DNA of 64,000 bases from SHYR01 sp036013055 (GCA_036013055.1 DASCQM010000014.1:1-64000); one strand, 5' to 3'. Shown: positions 34,936-45,452, counted from the first letter of the stretch. Numbers and translations are program-made. Notes: a model not told the origin generated them from the letters alone.

Positions 34936-35892
34936 TCAGGCGCCGCCACGCGCCCGCACGCCGGGCACCGGTACGCGCTCGATGCACTCGTCGACGATCT
35001 GCGCACTGTCGATGCTGCGCACGCGCGCACTCGGGCTCACGATCACGCGATGTCCGAGCGTGGGGTAGGCGAGCATCTTCACGTCGTCCGGCTCGACGAA
35101 GTCGCGGCCTTCCAGCATCGCGAAGGCCTGCGTGCTGCGCATCAGCGCCAGCGAGCCGCGCGGCGAGGCGCCCAGGTACGCACTCTCGTGTTCTCGCGTG
35201 GCGTTCACCAGCGAGACGATGTACTGCTTCACAAGCGGATCGATGTAGATGTCGCTAACCGCGCGCTGCAGCTCCACGACCTCCTCGGCGCTCGTCACCT
35301 GCTGCAGGCTGTCGATCGGGTGCGCCGTCTGCTGGGCGTCCATGATCAGCACCTCGTCCGTCGCGTCGGGATAGCCGAGGCGGATGCGCATCAGGAAGCG
35401 GTCGAGCTGCGCCTCTGGCAGCGGGAAGGTGCCTTCATACTCGATCGGGTTCTGCGTCGCCATCACCATGAACGGCCGCGGCACCTGGTGGGTCACACCG
35501 TCAACGGTGACCTGTCGCTCCTCCATCGCCTCCAGCAGCGCCGACTGCGTCTTCGGGGTCGCCCGATTGACCTCATCGGTGAGCACGATCTGGGCCATGA
35601 TCGGCCCTTCCCGGAACTTGAAGCTGCCGTCCTGCTGGTTGTAGACGGAGACACCTGTCACATCCGTCGGCAGCAGGTCAGGCGTGAACTGGATGCGCCG
35701 GAAGGTACAGCCGATGGAGTCCGCGAGCGCACGCGCCAGCATCGTCTTGCCAACGCCCGGCACATCCTCGATCAGCAGGTGGCCCTGACACATCATCGTG
35801 ATCAGCGCGAATCGCGTCTCCTGCGTCTTGCCGATGATGACGCGCTCGACGTTCTCGATGATTCGTTCCGCTACTAGTTTCGGATCTTCCAC
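34936..35892 (-). CDS. MoxR-family AAA ATPase (cluster B)
   Basis: The 318-residue ATPase has Walker A LLIEDVPGVGKTMLARALA (P-loop about 43-50), Walker B IVLTDEVNRATPKTQSALLEA, sensor 1 MVMATQNPIEYEGTFPLPEA and a lid domain with GASPRGSLALMRSTQAFA. It is a paralogue of the MoxR at 25.5 kb, more like the large MoxR-proper branch. I chose GTG at 35892, with GGAG 6 bases upstream, over a TTG at 35946 with no ribosome site. It is the first gene of the minus-strand MoxR-DUF58-TgpA operon. Confidence 0.94.
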   Translation of the reverse strand: MEDPKLVAERIIENVERVIIGKTQETRFALITMMCQGHLLIEDVPGVGKTMLARALADSIGCTFRRIQFTPDLLPTDVTGVSVYNQQDGSFKFREGPIMAQIVLTDEVNRATPKTQSALLEAMEERQVTVDGVTHQVPRPFMVMATQNPIEYEGTFPLPEAQLDRFLMRIRLGYPDATDEVLIMDAQQTAHPIDSLQQVTSAEEVVELQRAVSDIYIDPLVKQYIVSLVNATREHESAYLGASPRGSLALMRSTQAFAMLEGRDFVEPDDVKMLAYPTLGHRVIVSPSARVRSIDSAQIVDECIERVPVPGVRARGGA

Positions 35893-36005
35893 AGTGTTCT
35901 CCGCGGGCGGTGGCGTGACGGCCTGAGGCCGACGGTCGCCCGGCAATTATTGCAATGGTGGGAGTGCGAGTGTCAGAGGTTCGCCGGGGCCCATGACACG
36001 CTCGA

Positions 36006-36011
36006 AGTATA
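36006..36011 (-). promoter_or_regulatory. Extended -10 element for the minus-strand MoxR operon
   Basis: On the minus strand TGC precedes TATACT, a strong extended -10 that lies about 110 bases before the GTG. A clear -35 is not seen. Confidence 0.5.
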
Positions 36012-36087
36012 GCAATCGGCGGGCGCCGATATGTGTGCTTGCTCCCGATCCTGTGACCTGAGGAGTCACTGTGAACGCGGCGTCACG

Positions 36088-36093
36088 TACGAT
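36088..36093 (+). promoter_or_regulatory. -10 element for the M23 peptidase gene
   Basis: TACGAT lies 32 bases before the GTG at 36126, in the divergent gap between MoxR and the M23 gene. Confidence 0.4.
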
Positions 36094-36125
36094 GGACGCC
36101 AGATTGGCGGGCAGCGGGAGCCGAC

Positions 36126-37193
36126 GTGCGACAGAACCCTCGACGCCTCTCCTCGCAACGACCCTGGTACGCCAGCAACGAAGCGCGGCTCGGAGCCGTG
36201 ATCGTGGCGCTGATCCTGCTCGCGGGCGGCGCGGCGCTGATGCGCACGAACGAGCCGATTCCCGGCGCCGGCGTGGTGCTGGTGCCGTCGGTGCCACCGA
36301 TCGATGGCCTCGCCACCGCTGCCACATCGAACGGCAGCGCATCGCCATCCGCGAGCGGCGCAGCGACAGAGACGCCCACCCCCTCGGCGACCCCCCAGCC
36401 GCTCCTGATCGACCTGCGCCCACCGACCGTGGGGCAGGGCGAGACGATGCTCGTGTGGGTGCACGCGCCCGGCGCGTTCAACGTCGCGCTCGACTTTCGC
36501 GGCGAGATCTACAACCTCGTTCCCGAGGGCGAGGTCTTCTGGGGCGTCGTCGGCGCACCGCTCGACGCCGCCCTCGGCGCCGACGAGCTGACCGTGACGG
36601 CGACATCGAGCAGCGGCGATCTGATCGAGACGCAGAATGCGCCCTTCGAAGTGATCCACGTCGAACGGCCCGTCGACTACATCACGCTGACTGACGAGGT
36701 CGCATCGGTGCTCACGCCCGAAGCTGCGGAACAGGAACGCCAACTTCGCGAGCGCATCTTCACGGAGTTCGACCGTGGACGGCGCTGGTCGACGTACTTC
36801 CGCTTCCCGACGGAAGGGCCGATGAGCAGCGAATTCGGCCAGGGGCGCTCCTACAACGGCGGGCCCGTCGGCGGGTTCCACACGGGCACCGACATCGCCG
36901 CGCCGGAGGGGACGCCGATCCTCGCCGCCGGTCCGGCCCGCGTCGACTGGGTCGGCGAGATGCCGGTGCGAGGAATCTCGGTGGTGCTCGACCACGGCGC
37001 GGGCGTGAAGACGGGCTACCACCACCTCAGCGCCGCGTTCGTGGCGGTCGACGAGATCGTGGAGGCGGGTCAGTTGATCGGCGAGGTCGGCTCGACCGGC
37101 CTCTCGACGGGTCCCCACCTGCACTGGGAGCTGACCGTGTGGGGCGTCAACGTTAGCCCCGTCTCGTGGACGCTGAAGGACTTCACGCCCTAG
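36126..37193 (+). CDS. M23 family metallopeptidase, membrane anchored
   Basis: The 355-residue protein has a cytoplasmic N-terminus, one transmembrane helix (about 22-40), a Ser/Thr/Pro-rich linker (about 58-92), an Ig-like domain (about 93-175) and a C-terminal M23 domain (about 235-350). Zinc ligands are visible in GFHTGTDIAAPEGTP (His-x3-Asp), and the last ligands in GYHHL and GPHLHWELT. Such enzymes cut peptide cross-links in peptidoglycan. Start GTG has GGGAG 6 bases upstream. The neighbour prmA is convergent. Confidence 0.92.
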   Translation: MRQNPRRLSSQRPWYASNEARLGAVIVALILLAGGAALMRTNEPIPGAGVVLVPSVPPIDGLATAATSNGSASPSASGAATETPTPSATPQPLLIDLRPPTVGQGETMLVWVHAPGAFNVALDFRGEIYNLVPEGEVFWGVVGAPLDAALGADELTVTATSSSGDLIETQNAPFEVIHVERPVDYITLTDEVASVLTPEAAEQERQLRERIFTEFDRGRRWSTYFRFPTEGPMSSEFGQGRSYNGGPVGGFHTGTDIAAPEGTPILAAGPARVDWVGEMPVRGISVVLDHGAGVKTGYHHLSAAFVAVDEIVEAGQLIGEVGSTGLSTGPHLHWELTVWGVNVSPVSWTLKDFTP

Positions 37194-37221
37194 CAGCGGT
37201 CTCTGTCAGTCGCTGCCGGTG

Positions 37222-38187
37222 CTACGCGATGCTCGATGCCACGATGCAGCGCCACTCCTCGTCCGCTTCAACCGCGATCGTGCGCAGGTACGACGACGCG
37301 AAGGCGCCCTGCACGCTCTCCTGCGTCTCGTCGATGAATCCGCTGCCGATCAGGTGCGCACCCCACTTCAGCACCGCGACTGCACCCGACGTCAGATCGA
37401 TCAGCGCCGCCGACGAGATGTTCGCGACCACGACGTCGGCTGACTGCGGGTTGATCGCGGAGGGGTCGAATTCACCGTCGAGCACCGTGACGATGCGTTC
37501 GACGTCGTTCACGCGCACGTTCTCCTGCGCCACCCCGGCCGCCTGCGGGTCGTTGTCGATCGCCAGCACCGAGGCCGCCCCCAGCTTCGCCGCCGCAATC
37601 GCGAGCACACCCGACCCGGTGCCGATGTCCACCACCACATCGCCGGGGCGAACGTACTGCTCAAGCGCGGCCAGGCAGAGCCGCGTCGTCGCGTGTTGGC
37701 CTGTCCCGAACGCGCGGCCCGGGTCGAGCGAGATCACGATCTCTCGCGACTGCGGCGCGTACTGCTCCCATGAGGGCACGATCACCAGCCGACGCCCGAT
37801 GTGCCGGATCCCGAAGTGCCTCTTCCAGTCATCGGCCCAGTCACGGTCGTCCACGTCCGCGAACTGCAGCGGGGAGAGCGCGGCGGAGAGGTTCAGCGCG
37901 TCGAGTTCCTGCTGGAGTGCCTGCCGACGTGGCCCGTCAAACGGTGCCGGAACGCTCGCGCGCAGCAGCGACGGCTCATCGAGCTCCTCGTAGGCAAAGT
38001 CAGCGTCGGAGAGTGGACGGATCGCGGGCTCGATCGCGACGATACCCGCGAGCGCGCGCAACACGTCGGCAACCGTTTCAACATCGGGGCGGGCGACGTG
38101 GAGACTGACCTCGACCCAACCACCATCGGGAGGGTCACCATCGGCGGGGACCCCGGCAGCGGAATCTCCCGAAGCGTCCTTGGCTAT
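37222..38187 (-). CDS. prmA: Ribosomal protein L11 methyltransferase, non-canonical start
   Basis: PrmA methylates ribosomal protein L11. The Rossmann methyltransferase domain has VVDIGTGSGVLAIAAAKLGA (SAM binding), DNDP after strand 2 and DVVVANISSAAL; the substrate-binding N-terminal domain has WVEVSLHVARPDVETVADVL. That N-terminal part starts well before the first GTG (38064), and no ATG, GTG or TTG is in frame upstream. The frame is open back into dnaJ; an ATA at 38187-38185 overlaps the dnaJ TAG stop and could be the start by coupling, giving 321 residues. I give this limit with reserve. The function is secure, the start is not. Confidence 0.85.
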   Translation of the reverse strand: MAKDASGDSAAGVPADGDPPDGGWVEVSLHVARPDVETVADVLRALAGIVAIEPAIRPLSDADFAYEELDEPSLLRASVPAPFDGPRRQALQQELDALNLSAALSPLQFADVDDRDWADDWKRHFGIRHIGRRLVIVPSWEQYAPQSREIVISLDPGRAFGTGQHATTRLCLAALEQYVRPGDVVVDIGTGSGVLAIAAAKLGAASVLAIDNDPQAAGVAQENVRVNDVERIVTVLDGEFDPSAINPQSADVVVANISSAALIDLTSGAVAVLKWGAHLIGSGFIDETQESVQGAFASSYLRTIAVEADEEWRCIVASSIA

Positions 38188-39299
38188 GAGAACGCGTCCC
38201 GCAGGCGGTCGAAGAGCGCCTTGTCGCGTGGCACGCGCGGCGTCCCCAGCGATTCCGCGAGCTGCTCCAGCAGCACGCGCTGCTCCTCGGTCACCTTCGT
38301 CGGCGTCACGACGTGCGTGCGCACGAGCAGGTCACCACGCCCAGAACCGCGCAGATGCGGAACGCCGCGCCCGCGTACGCCGAAGACGTGCCCGTGCTGC
38401 GTGCCGGGCGGGACCTCGAGGTCGAGCGGTTCTCCATCGATCGTCGGTACCTGCAGTTCGGCGCCAAGCGCCGCCTGCGCGGGGTTCAGCGGCAGCTCGT
38501 AGATCAGGTCATCCTGCTCACGCGTGAACTTCTTGTGCTCCTCGACGCGCACGATGACGTAGAGATTGCCGGTCGGCGCACCGCGTGGGCCGGCATCGCC
38601 TTCGCCGCTGATGCGGATCTGGGCGCCGTCATCGATGCCGCCGGGGATCTTCACCGTCCGCTTCACGTGGCCGCGCCTGATGCCCTGACCGCGACACGCC
38701 GGGCATGGGTCGGTCACGACCTGACCCTGCCCCTGGCAGGCGCTGCACGTTGCCAGATTGACGAACTGTCCGAAGAGCGATTGCTGCGTCCGACGCACCT
38801 CGCCAGTGCCCTCGCACTCGGCGCACGTCAGCAGGTCCTTGCCCTTCGCCTGGCCGACACCGCGGCAGTCGTCGCAGGCTTCCGTGCGCTCGAACTCGAT
38901 CTCGTGATCCGCGCCAAAGACCGCCTCTTCGAGACTGATCGTGAGCGCGGAGCGCAGGTCTGACCCTCGCTGTGCCCGCGCGCGGCTGCTGGAAGTACCG
39001 CGGAAGAACGCATCGAAGATATCGCCGAAGCCGGAGAAGTTTTCGGAGCCGGAGAAGCCCTGCTGCCCGTTGCCGTTGACCCCGGCCATGCCGAAGCGGT
39101 TATAGGCCTCGCGCTTCTCCGTGTCGGAGAGCACGTCGTAGGCGGCCGCGATCTCTTTGAAGCGATCCTCGGCACCCTCCTGCTTGTTGCGGTCGGGGTG
39201 GTACTCCATCGCCAGCTTGCGAAAGGCGCGTTTCAGCTCCTCCGGCGACGCATCGCGGGAGACACCGAGAACCTCGTACAGGTCTTGCTGTGCGGTCAT
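38184..39299 (-). CDS. dnaJ: Chaperone protein DnaJ
   Basis: DnaJ delivers substrates to DnaK and stimulates its ATPase. The 371-residue protein has the J domain with the His-Pro-Asp motif (MEYHPDRNK), a Gly/Phe-rich region (about 75-100), four zinc-finger repeats (CDDCRGVG, CAECEGTG, CSACQGQG, CPACRGQG, about 142-208) and the C-terminal substrate domain. It is a type I DnaJ. It lies near but apart from hrcA-grpE-dnaK; three phosphatase genes stand between. It has its own apparent -10 element. Confidence 0.97.
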   Translation of the reverse strand: MTAQQDLYEVLGVSRDASPEELKRAFRKLAMEYHPDRNKQEGAEDRFKEIAAAYDVLSDTEKREAYNRFGMAGVNGNGQQGFSGSENFSGFGDIFDAFFRGTSSSRARAQRGSDLRSALTISLEEAVFGADHEIEFERTEACDDCRGVGQAKGKDLLTCAECEGTGEVRRTQQSLFGQFVNLATCSACQGQGQVVTDPCPACRGQGIRRGHVKRTVKIPGGIDDGAQIRISGEGDAGPRGAPTGNLYVIVRVEEHKKFTREQDDLIYELPLNPAQAALGAELQVPTIDGEPLDLEVPPGTQHGHVFGVRGRGVPHLRGSGRGDLLVRTHVVTPTKVTEEQRVLLEQLAESLGTPRVPRDKALFDRLRDAFS

Positions 39300-39320
39300 G
39301 AGTTCGACATCCGACGTTCT

Positions 39321-39326
39321 AGTGTA
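39321..39326 (-). promoter_or_regulatory. Extended -10 element for dnaJ-prmA
   Basis: On the minus strand TGC precedes TACACT, 21 bases before the dnaJ ATG. No CIRCE operator is seen here. Confidence 0.5.
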
Positions 39327-39375
39327 GCAAGCGTTCGCGCTTAGGCACTGCGATAGTTCCCTAGGAGCTTCCCGC

Positions 39376-40149
39376 CTACTCCAGCAGCAACTCCGACAGG
39401 CGATCGAAGGTCGCTGCCTCCACGCCCTGCGCCTCGAAATAGCCCCGCGCGGACCCGAACTCGTCGCGGATCAGCGTCATGAAGTCGCCGATCGTGCCCA
39501 GCGGCACCGGCAGCCAGTCGTCGGCGGGTCGCTCAGGCAGCCCCTCGGGCGGAACGTCGCCGGTCACCCGCCGACGCTCGGAGTCGCGCGCGGTCTGTGC
39601 GATCAGCCCCTCGCGAGCGAGGTTGCTCAGCTCGTAATCGGCCTCGATCGTCGCCATGTCCACGCCGAGGATGTCGAGCACGAACGCACCAATCACGCCG
39701 GTGCGATCCTTGCCCGCCGTGCAATGGAAGACCGCCGGGTACGTCGACGGCGTCGCCAGCAGCTCGATCGCCCTCACGAAGTAGTTGTCGTGGTCTGGGC
39801 CGGCGAACTCCATGTACCCGCGATAGCGAGCGCCGGAGATCCCCTTGCCGTAGCGCTCGTTGAGCTGGTCCGAGCCCTTGTGCGGCACCACGGGCAGCGG
39901 GTGGTACGCGATCGAAGCATCGACATGCTCCCCCGTGCCCTGGTAGCCAATCTCGTCGGGCCGTCGCAGGTCGAGCACGCTGCGCACACCGAGCGCCTGC
40001 AGATGCTCGCCGTCCGCTTCCGTCATGTAGTGCAGCGAACCGCTGCGGAAGAGCTTGCCCCATCGCAGGGTGTCGCCACTCGACGTGCGATAGCCGCCCA
40101 TGTCACGGAAGTTGATCACGCCTTCAAACTCAAGGTGTCGCTCGGGCAT
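39376..40149 (-). CDS. Tyrosine/dual-specificity phosphatase-like protein 1 of 3
   Basis: The 257-residue protein belongs to the Y_phosphatase3 group. It opens HLEFEGVINFRDMGGY, a family hallmark, has the general-acid region, and the CX5R loop HCTAGKDRTG (Cys143, Arg149), so it should be active on phosphotyrosine or a related phosphate ester. The C-terminal ARGYFEAQGVEAATFDRLSELLLE recurs in both neighbours. ATG at 40149 has GGAG 8 bases before; a GTG 9 bases upstream is an alternative. It is the last of three tandem paralogues. Confidence 0.9.
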   Translation of the reverse strand: MPERHLEFEGVINFRDMGGYRTSSGDTLRWGKLFRSGSLHYMTEADGEHLQALGVRSVLDLRRPDEIGYQGTGEHVDASIAYHPLPVVPHKGSDQLNERYGKGISGARYRGYMEFAGPDHDNYFVRAIELLATPSTYPAVFHCTAGKDRTGVIGAFVLDILGVDMATIEADYELSNLAREGLIAQTARDSERRRVTGDVPPEGLPERPADDWLPVPLGTIGDFMTLIRDEFGSARGYFEAQGVEAATFDRLSELLLE

Positions 40150-40169
40150 CGCCGTCACTCCAGTCGTCC

Positions 40170-40949
40170 CTACTCCAGCAGCAGGTCAGCGAGTCGCAAG
40201 AGGTCCGCCCCCGCGACCTCTTGCGCCTCAATGAATGCGCGCAGTGACCCGTGTTCTGCTTGAATCGCATCAAGCGCCCCCCGCATCCAGATCTGCGGGG
40301 ACTGGTACGCCTCCGGCTTCATCGGCGCCTGCGGCTCCTCGCCCTTCTCACGCGACTTACGAACGTACTCTTCGCGGTTGGCCTCATAGCGCTCGCGGAG
40401 CGGCCCAAGGTTGCCCTCGCTGAGCGCGTAGTCGTCGACGATCTGCTGCACATCGACGCCAACCGCCCCGAGCAGCAGGGCTGCCATCAGACCGGCGCGA
40501 TCCTTGCCGAGCGAGCAATTGAATGAGGCCGGGTACGTCGCCGGGTCGCAGAACACATCGAACGCCTGCCTGATCACCCCGCTCGCCTGCCCGCGCTGCA
40601 GGACATCCGCGTACCACTCGCTGGAAGGGATGCCGTCGAACTGCTCCGAGAAGGCGCGCAGCCCCTCGTCGTCGATGAACGGCAACGGGTGGACGGTGAC
40701 CGGCTGCGGGACCGCCGCGGGACCACGCTCGACCGACGTCGGGTTGCGCAGATCGACGACCGTGCGAATGCCCAGGTCGCTGAAACGCGAGCGGTCGGCA
40801 TCCGTCATTGCCTGCAACCCGTCGCTGCGAAAGAGCGTCCGCCAGCGGAGCGTGCGGCCATCGTGAGCGCGGTAGCCACCGAGATCACGGAAGTTGAAGA
40901 CTTGCTCAAACGGGATGCGGCGCTGTGGCGCTGGATCGCTAGCGGTCAT
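40170..40949 (-). CDS. Tyrosine phosphatase-like protein 2 of 3 with altered loop
   Basis: The 259-residue paralogue begins PFEQVFNFRDLGGYRAHDG. Its CX5R loop reads NCSLGKDRAG (Cys145, Arg151), so the His before the nucleophilic Cys that is normal in this class is Asn144. This may raise the Cys pKa and lower activity. A longer inserted region (KSREKGEEPQAPMKPEAYQS) follows. ATG at 40949 overlaps the stop of the upstream paralogue by 4 bases. The upstream frame to 41375 lies antisense-like in the neighbour and is not coding. Confidence 0.88.
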   Translation of the reverse strand: MTASDPAPQRRIPFEQVFNFRDLGGYRAHDGRTLRWRTLFRSDGLQAMTDADRSRFSDLGIRTVVDLRNPTSVERGPAAVPQPVTVHPLPFIDDEGLRAFSEQFDGIPSSEWYADVLQRGQASGVIRQAFDVFCDPATYPASFNCSLGKDRAGLMAALLLGAVGVDVQQIVDDYALSEGNLGPLRERYEANREEYVRKSREKGEEPQAPMKPEAYQSPQIWMRGALDAIQAEHGSLRAFIEAQEVAGADLLRLADLLLE

Positions 40950-41689
40950 TCGCCCGCCGGCTCGAGCAACAGTTCGATCACGCGATCGAGTGAGTTCGCA
41001 TCGACGCCCTGCGCCTCGAAGAAGTTGCGCGCGGTGCCGTACTTCTCCCCCAGCACGTCCAGCATCTCGCGCATCGCGGCCGGGACGACGCCCATCGCCG
41101 GGTTGCGCTCCTCGTCGGCTCCGACGATGCCGCGAGCCTGTAGCGACTCGAACATCGTGTCCATGCCACGCTGGCTGAGGCCGTAGTCCTCGATGATCGT
41201 CTGGTCGTCGACGCCGAGGAGGTTGAGGATCAGCGCGCCCATCACGCCCGTGCGGTCCTTGCCGGTCACGCAATGGAAGAGCGCGGGGTAGGCGTCTTCC
41301 TCCGCCAGCGCACGAATGGCCGCCGTCCACTGAGCCGCGCCGCTGTCGAGGGTGGAAGCGAAGCCGGGCGTCCACTCCCCCTCCTCGCGCGCACGGTACT
41401 TCGCCTTTGGATCGCCCATGCCAAGGTGGAGCCGCGTCACGCCATCAGTCACCAGCGGGCCGGGCTCGAGTCGGTGTTCCGTCTCACCGTCGGCGCGGAA
41501 GTCGATAACGGTCGCGAGCGGGACCTCGCTGACGAATGCGGCCGCCTCGGCCTCGGTCATGCGGTGATGCTCCGACGACCGGATCAACCGACGCCAGCGC
41601 ACCTGACGGCCGTCGGCGGTCAGGTAGCCGCCCATGTCGCGGAGATTGAACACCTGCTCGAATTCGAAGTGCCGATCGTACTCAGGCAT
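40946..41689 (-). CDS. Tyrosine phosphatase-like protein 3 of 3
   Basis: The 247-residue paralogue starts MPEYDRHFEFEQVFNLRDMGG and has an intact loop HCVTGKDRTG (Cys140, Arg146). It is first in the tandem set. ATG at 41689 has GGGGA 6 bases upstream; the frame extends to 41713 (MFTEWGIR) with a weaker signal. A terminator-like hairpin separates it from dnaK, so the phosphatase genes seem to be a unit of their own within the chaperone locus. Confidence 0.9.
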   Translation of the reverse strand: MPEYDRHFEFEQVFNLRDMGGYLTADGRQVRWRRLIRSSEHHRMTEAEAAAFVSEVPLATVIDFRADGETEHRLEPGPLVTDGVTRLHLGMGDPKAKYRAREEGEWTPGFASTLDSGAAQWTAAIRALAEEDAYPALFHCVTGKDRTGVMGALILNLLGVDDQTIIEDYGLSQRGMDTMFESLQARGIVGADEERNPAMGVVPAAMREMLDVLGEKYGTARNFFEAQGVDANSLDRVIELLLEPAGE

Positions 41690-41715
41690 GCGGATCCCCC
41701 ACTCGGTGAACAACC

Positions 41716-41742
41716 GAAAGCCCCGCCGGGGGGCGAGGCTTC
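41716..41742 (-). terminator. Terminator after dnaK
   Basis: On the minus strand GAAGCCTCGCC pairs with GGCGGGGCTTTC and is followed by TTTCGGTTGTT. It lies 43 bases after the dnaK stop and before the first phosphatase gene. Confidence 0.7.
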
Positions 41743-41784
41743 AGTTTTAGCACGTTCGTTACCGGCATAACGTCGACAGCCGCG

Positions 41785-43716
<1,932 letters not shown>

Positions 43717-43721
43717 TGCTG

Positions 43722-44402
43722 TTACCCCTCCCCGCTCTCACGGGACTGCGCTTCGTCGTTCGTCTCCTCGGCCGGGGCCGAGGCTGTGTCGTCTTCTCCG
43801 TTGCCGATCAGCACCATCGCCGGTCGGATCACCATTCCATCGACCGTGTACCCGTCCTGCGCGACGAGCATCACCTTGCCGGAGGGCCCAGCGATGGTTG
43901 AGACCGACTGGTGTAGTTCCGGGTTGAAATCTCCGTCTGTCTCGATGCGCTCGACGCCGCTGGCTTCCAGCACCGCCACGAATTTGCGCTGTACCATGCG
44001 CACGCCTTCGAGCCACGGATGATCCGTCAGCTCCGCGTGGTCCCCGACCGTGTCGAGCGCGCGCGTCAGGTCATCGAGCATTGGCAGGTAGTTCAGAACC
44101 TGCGTCTTCTGCGTCAGTCGCGAGTGCTCGCGTCGCTCCTCGGCCTGGCGGCGCCGCAGGTTCTGGTAGTCGGCCACCGCCCGAGCGTGCTGCGCGGTGA
44201 GCTTCTCCAGCTCCGCGCGCAGGCCATCGACGTCCATATCGGCCGGGTCGATCGCAACCGGCTCGGCCGCGGCGTCGCCGTCCTCGCTGATCTCAGTCTC
44301 GCTTGTGGTCTCGTTCGCGGCGACGTCCTCAGCGGCGTCATCGATGGAACTCGCGTCGGCGGTCTCGGTCTGGTCCTCGGTGCCGGGGTCGGTGCGCTCC
44401 AT
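43722..44402 (-). CDS. grpE: Nucleotide exchange factor GrpE
   Basis: GrpE releases ADP from DnaK. The 226-residue protein has a long acidic N-terminus (about 1-55, Asp/Glu/Thr-rich), a coiled-coil (about 60-115, VDGLRAELEKLTAQHARAVADYQNL), and the beta-rich head with FNPELHQSV and the VIRPAMVLIGNG end. Its start overlaps the last base of hrcA and it precedes dnaK by 5 bases, giving the common hrcA-grpE-dnaK operon. Confidence 0.97.
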   Translation of the reverse strand: MERTDPGTEDQTETADASSIDDAAEDVAANETTSETEISEDGDAAAEPVAIDPADMDVDGLRAELEKLTAQHARAVADYQNLRRRQAEERREHSRLTQKTQVLNYLPMLDDLTRALDTVGDHAELTDHPWLEGVRMVQRKFVAVLEASGVERIETDGDFNPELHQSVSTIAGPSGKVMLVAQDGYTVDGMVIRPAMVLIGNGEDDTASAPAEETNDEAQSRESGEG

Positions 44403-45430
44403 CAGGCGACGACCTCATGGATCAGGTCGCTCATCAGCGATGCGACGTAGCGCACCCTCGGGATCGTGCGTGCGTAGTGCATGCGCATCGGCCCGACGAC
44501 GGCGACGGTGCCCGACGGGCCGTTCACGTCGCCGTACATCGAGGCGACGACGCTCCACTCGTGCATCCAGCCGTCCTCGTTCTCCGAGCCGATGATCACG
44601 CGCAGGCTGCCCGGCGTTGCGATGCCGGCCGTCCCGGCGGACTCCTCAACGACCTCGTACAGGTCGTAAGCAGCAAGGTGGCGGCTGGCCTCGAGCATGC
44701 GCCCGGGGTCGGCGAACTCGGGCTGTTCGAGCACCGCCTGCACGCCGTCGAGGTAGGTGCTTTCGGCGGGCGGACGTTCGTTGATCAGATCGCCGGCGAC
44801 GGTCGCGACCATCTCGTCATCGAGGTCGGCCATCTCCCTCGCGGCGGCGAACGCCGTGGCCGCGTCCTGCCCGGCGAGGCGCGCATTCACGCGCTCCGCT
44901 CGTTCGCTGAGCATCTGTTGGTCGGCCGCGACGGCGAGCGGGAGCACCCGCTGGCGGACGCGCGCGTCTTCCATCACCGCCACCAGCAGCGCAGAGTCAT
45001 CGCGCAGATGTACCAGTTGCAGGTGCTTCAGCCGGCCGATCGGCGCTCGCGGCCGCGTCACGACCGCCGCATTACCGACCCAGCCCGCGAGCACTGCCGC
45101 GGCGAGCCCCAGCCAACCATCGAGGTCAGCGCTTGCCTGGTGGAACTGGTGCTCCACCGTGCGCTGCTCAGCAGGCACCACCGGCTCCTCGGCCATCAGA
45201 GATTCGACGTAGAGGCGATAGCCGAGGTCGGACGGCACGCGCCCGGCGGACGTGTACGGGTGCGTGATGTACCCGTCCTCCTCCAGCGCCGCCAGCTCGT
45301 TGCGGACGGTCGCGCTGGAGACATCCAGCGTCTGCTGGTCCACGAGAGCGCGTGAACTCACGGGGACGGCACTAGTGATGTATTCGCTGACAAGCATGCC
45401 GAGAATGTCGGCACGTCGCTCCGTGAGCAC
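44402..45430 (-). CDS. hrcA: Heat-inducible transcription repressor HrcA
   Basis: HrcA binds the CIRCE operator and represses chaperone genes at normal temperature. The 342-residue protein has an N-terminal winged helix (LTERRADILGMLVSEYITSAVPVSSRAL, then SSATVRNELAALEEDGYITHPYTSAGRVPSDLGYR) and a C-terminal GAF-like domain with YGDVNGPSGTVAVVGPMRMHYAR. Start GTG at 45430 has GGAGG 5 bases before it. It is the first gene of the operon and directly follows the CIRCE element, so it represses itself as well. Confidence 0.97.
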   Translation of the reverse strand: MLTERRADILGMLVSEYITSAVPVSSRALVDQQTLDVSSATVRNELAALEEDGYITHPYTSAGRVPSDLGYRLYVESLMAEEPVVPAEQRTVEHQFHQASADLDGWLGLAAAVLAGWVGNAAVVTRPRAPIGRLKHLQLVHLRDDSALLVAVMEDARVRQRVLPLAVAADQQMLSERAERVNARLAGQDAATAFAAAREMADLDDEMVATVAGDLINERPPAESTYLDGVQAVLEQPEFADPGRMLEASRHLAAYDLYEVVEESAGTAGIATPGSLRVIIGSENEDGWMHEWSVVASMYGDVNGPSGTVAVVGPMRMHYARTIPRVRYVASLMSDLIHEVVA

Positions 45431-45452
45431 CGATTCCTCCGAGATTCAATCG

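Noticed and set aside
37193..37216. GCAGCG/CGCTGC repeat between the M23 gene and prmA as terminator
   Set aside because: The 6-base stem with a 12-base loop and no T-run is too weak to call.
37893..38141. Frame starting MVTLPMVV as the possible prmA start by a frameshift
   Set aside because: It is out of frame with prmA and would need a programmed shift; there is no slippery site or other support, so an unusual start codon is simpler.
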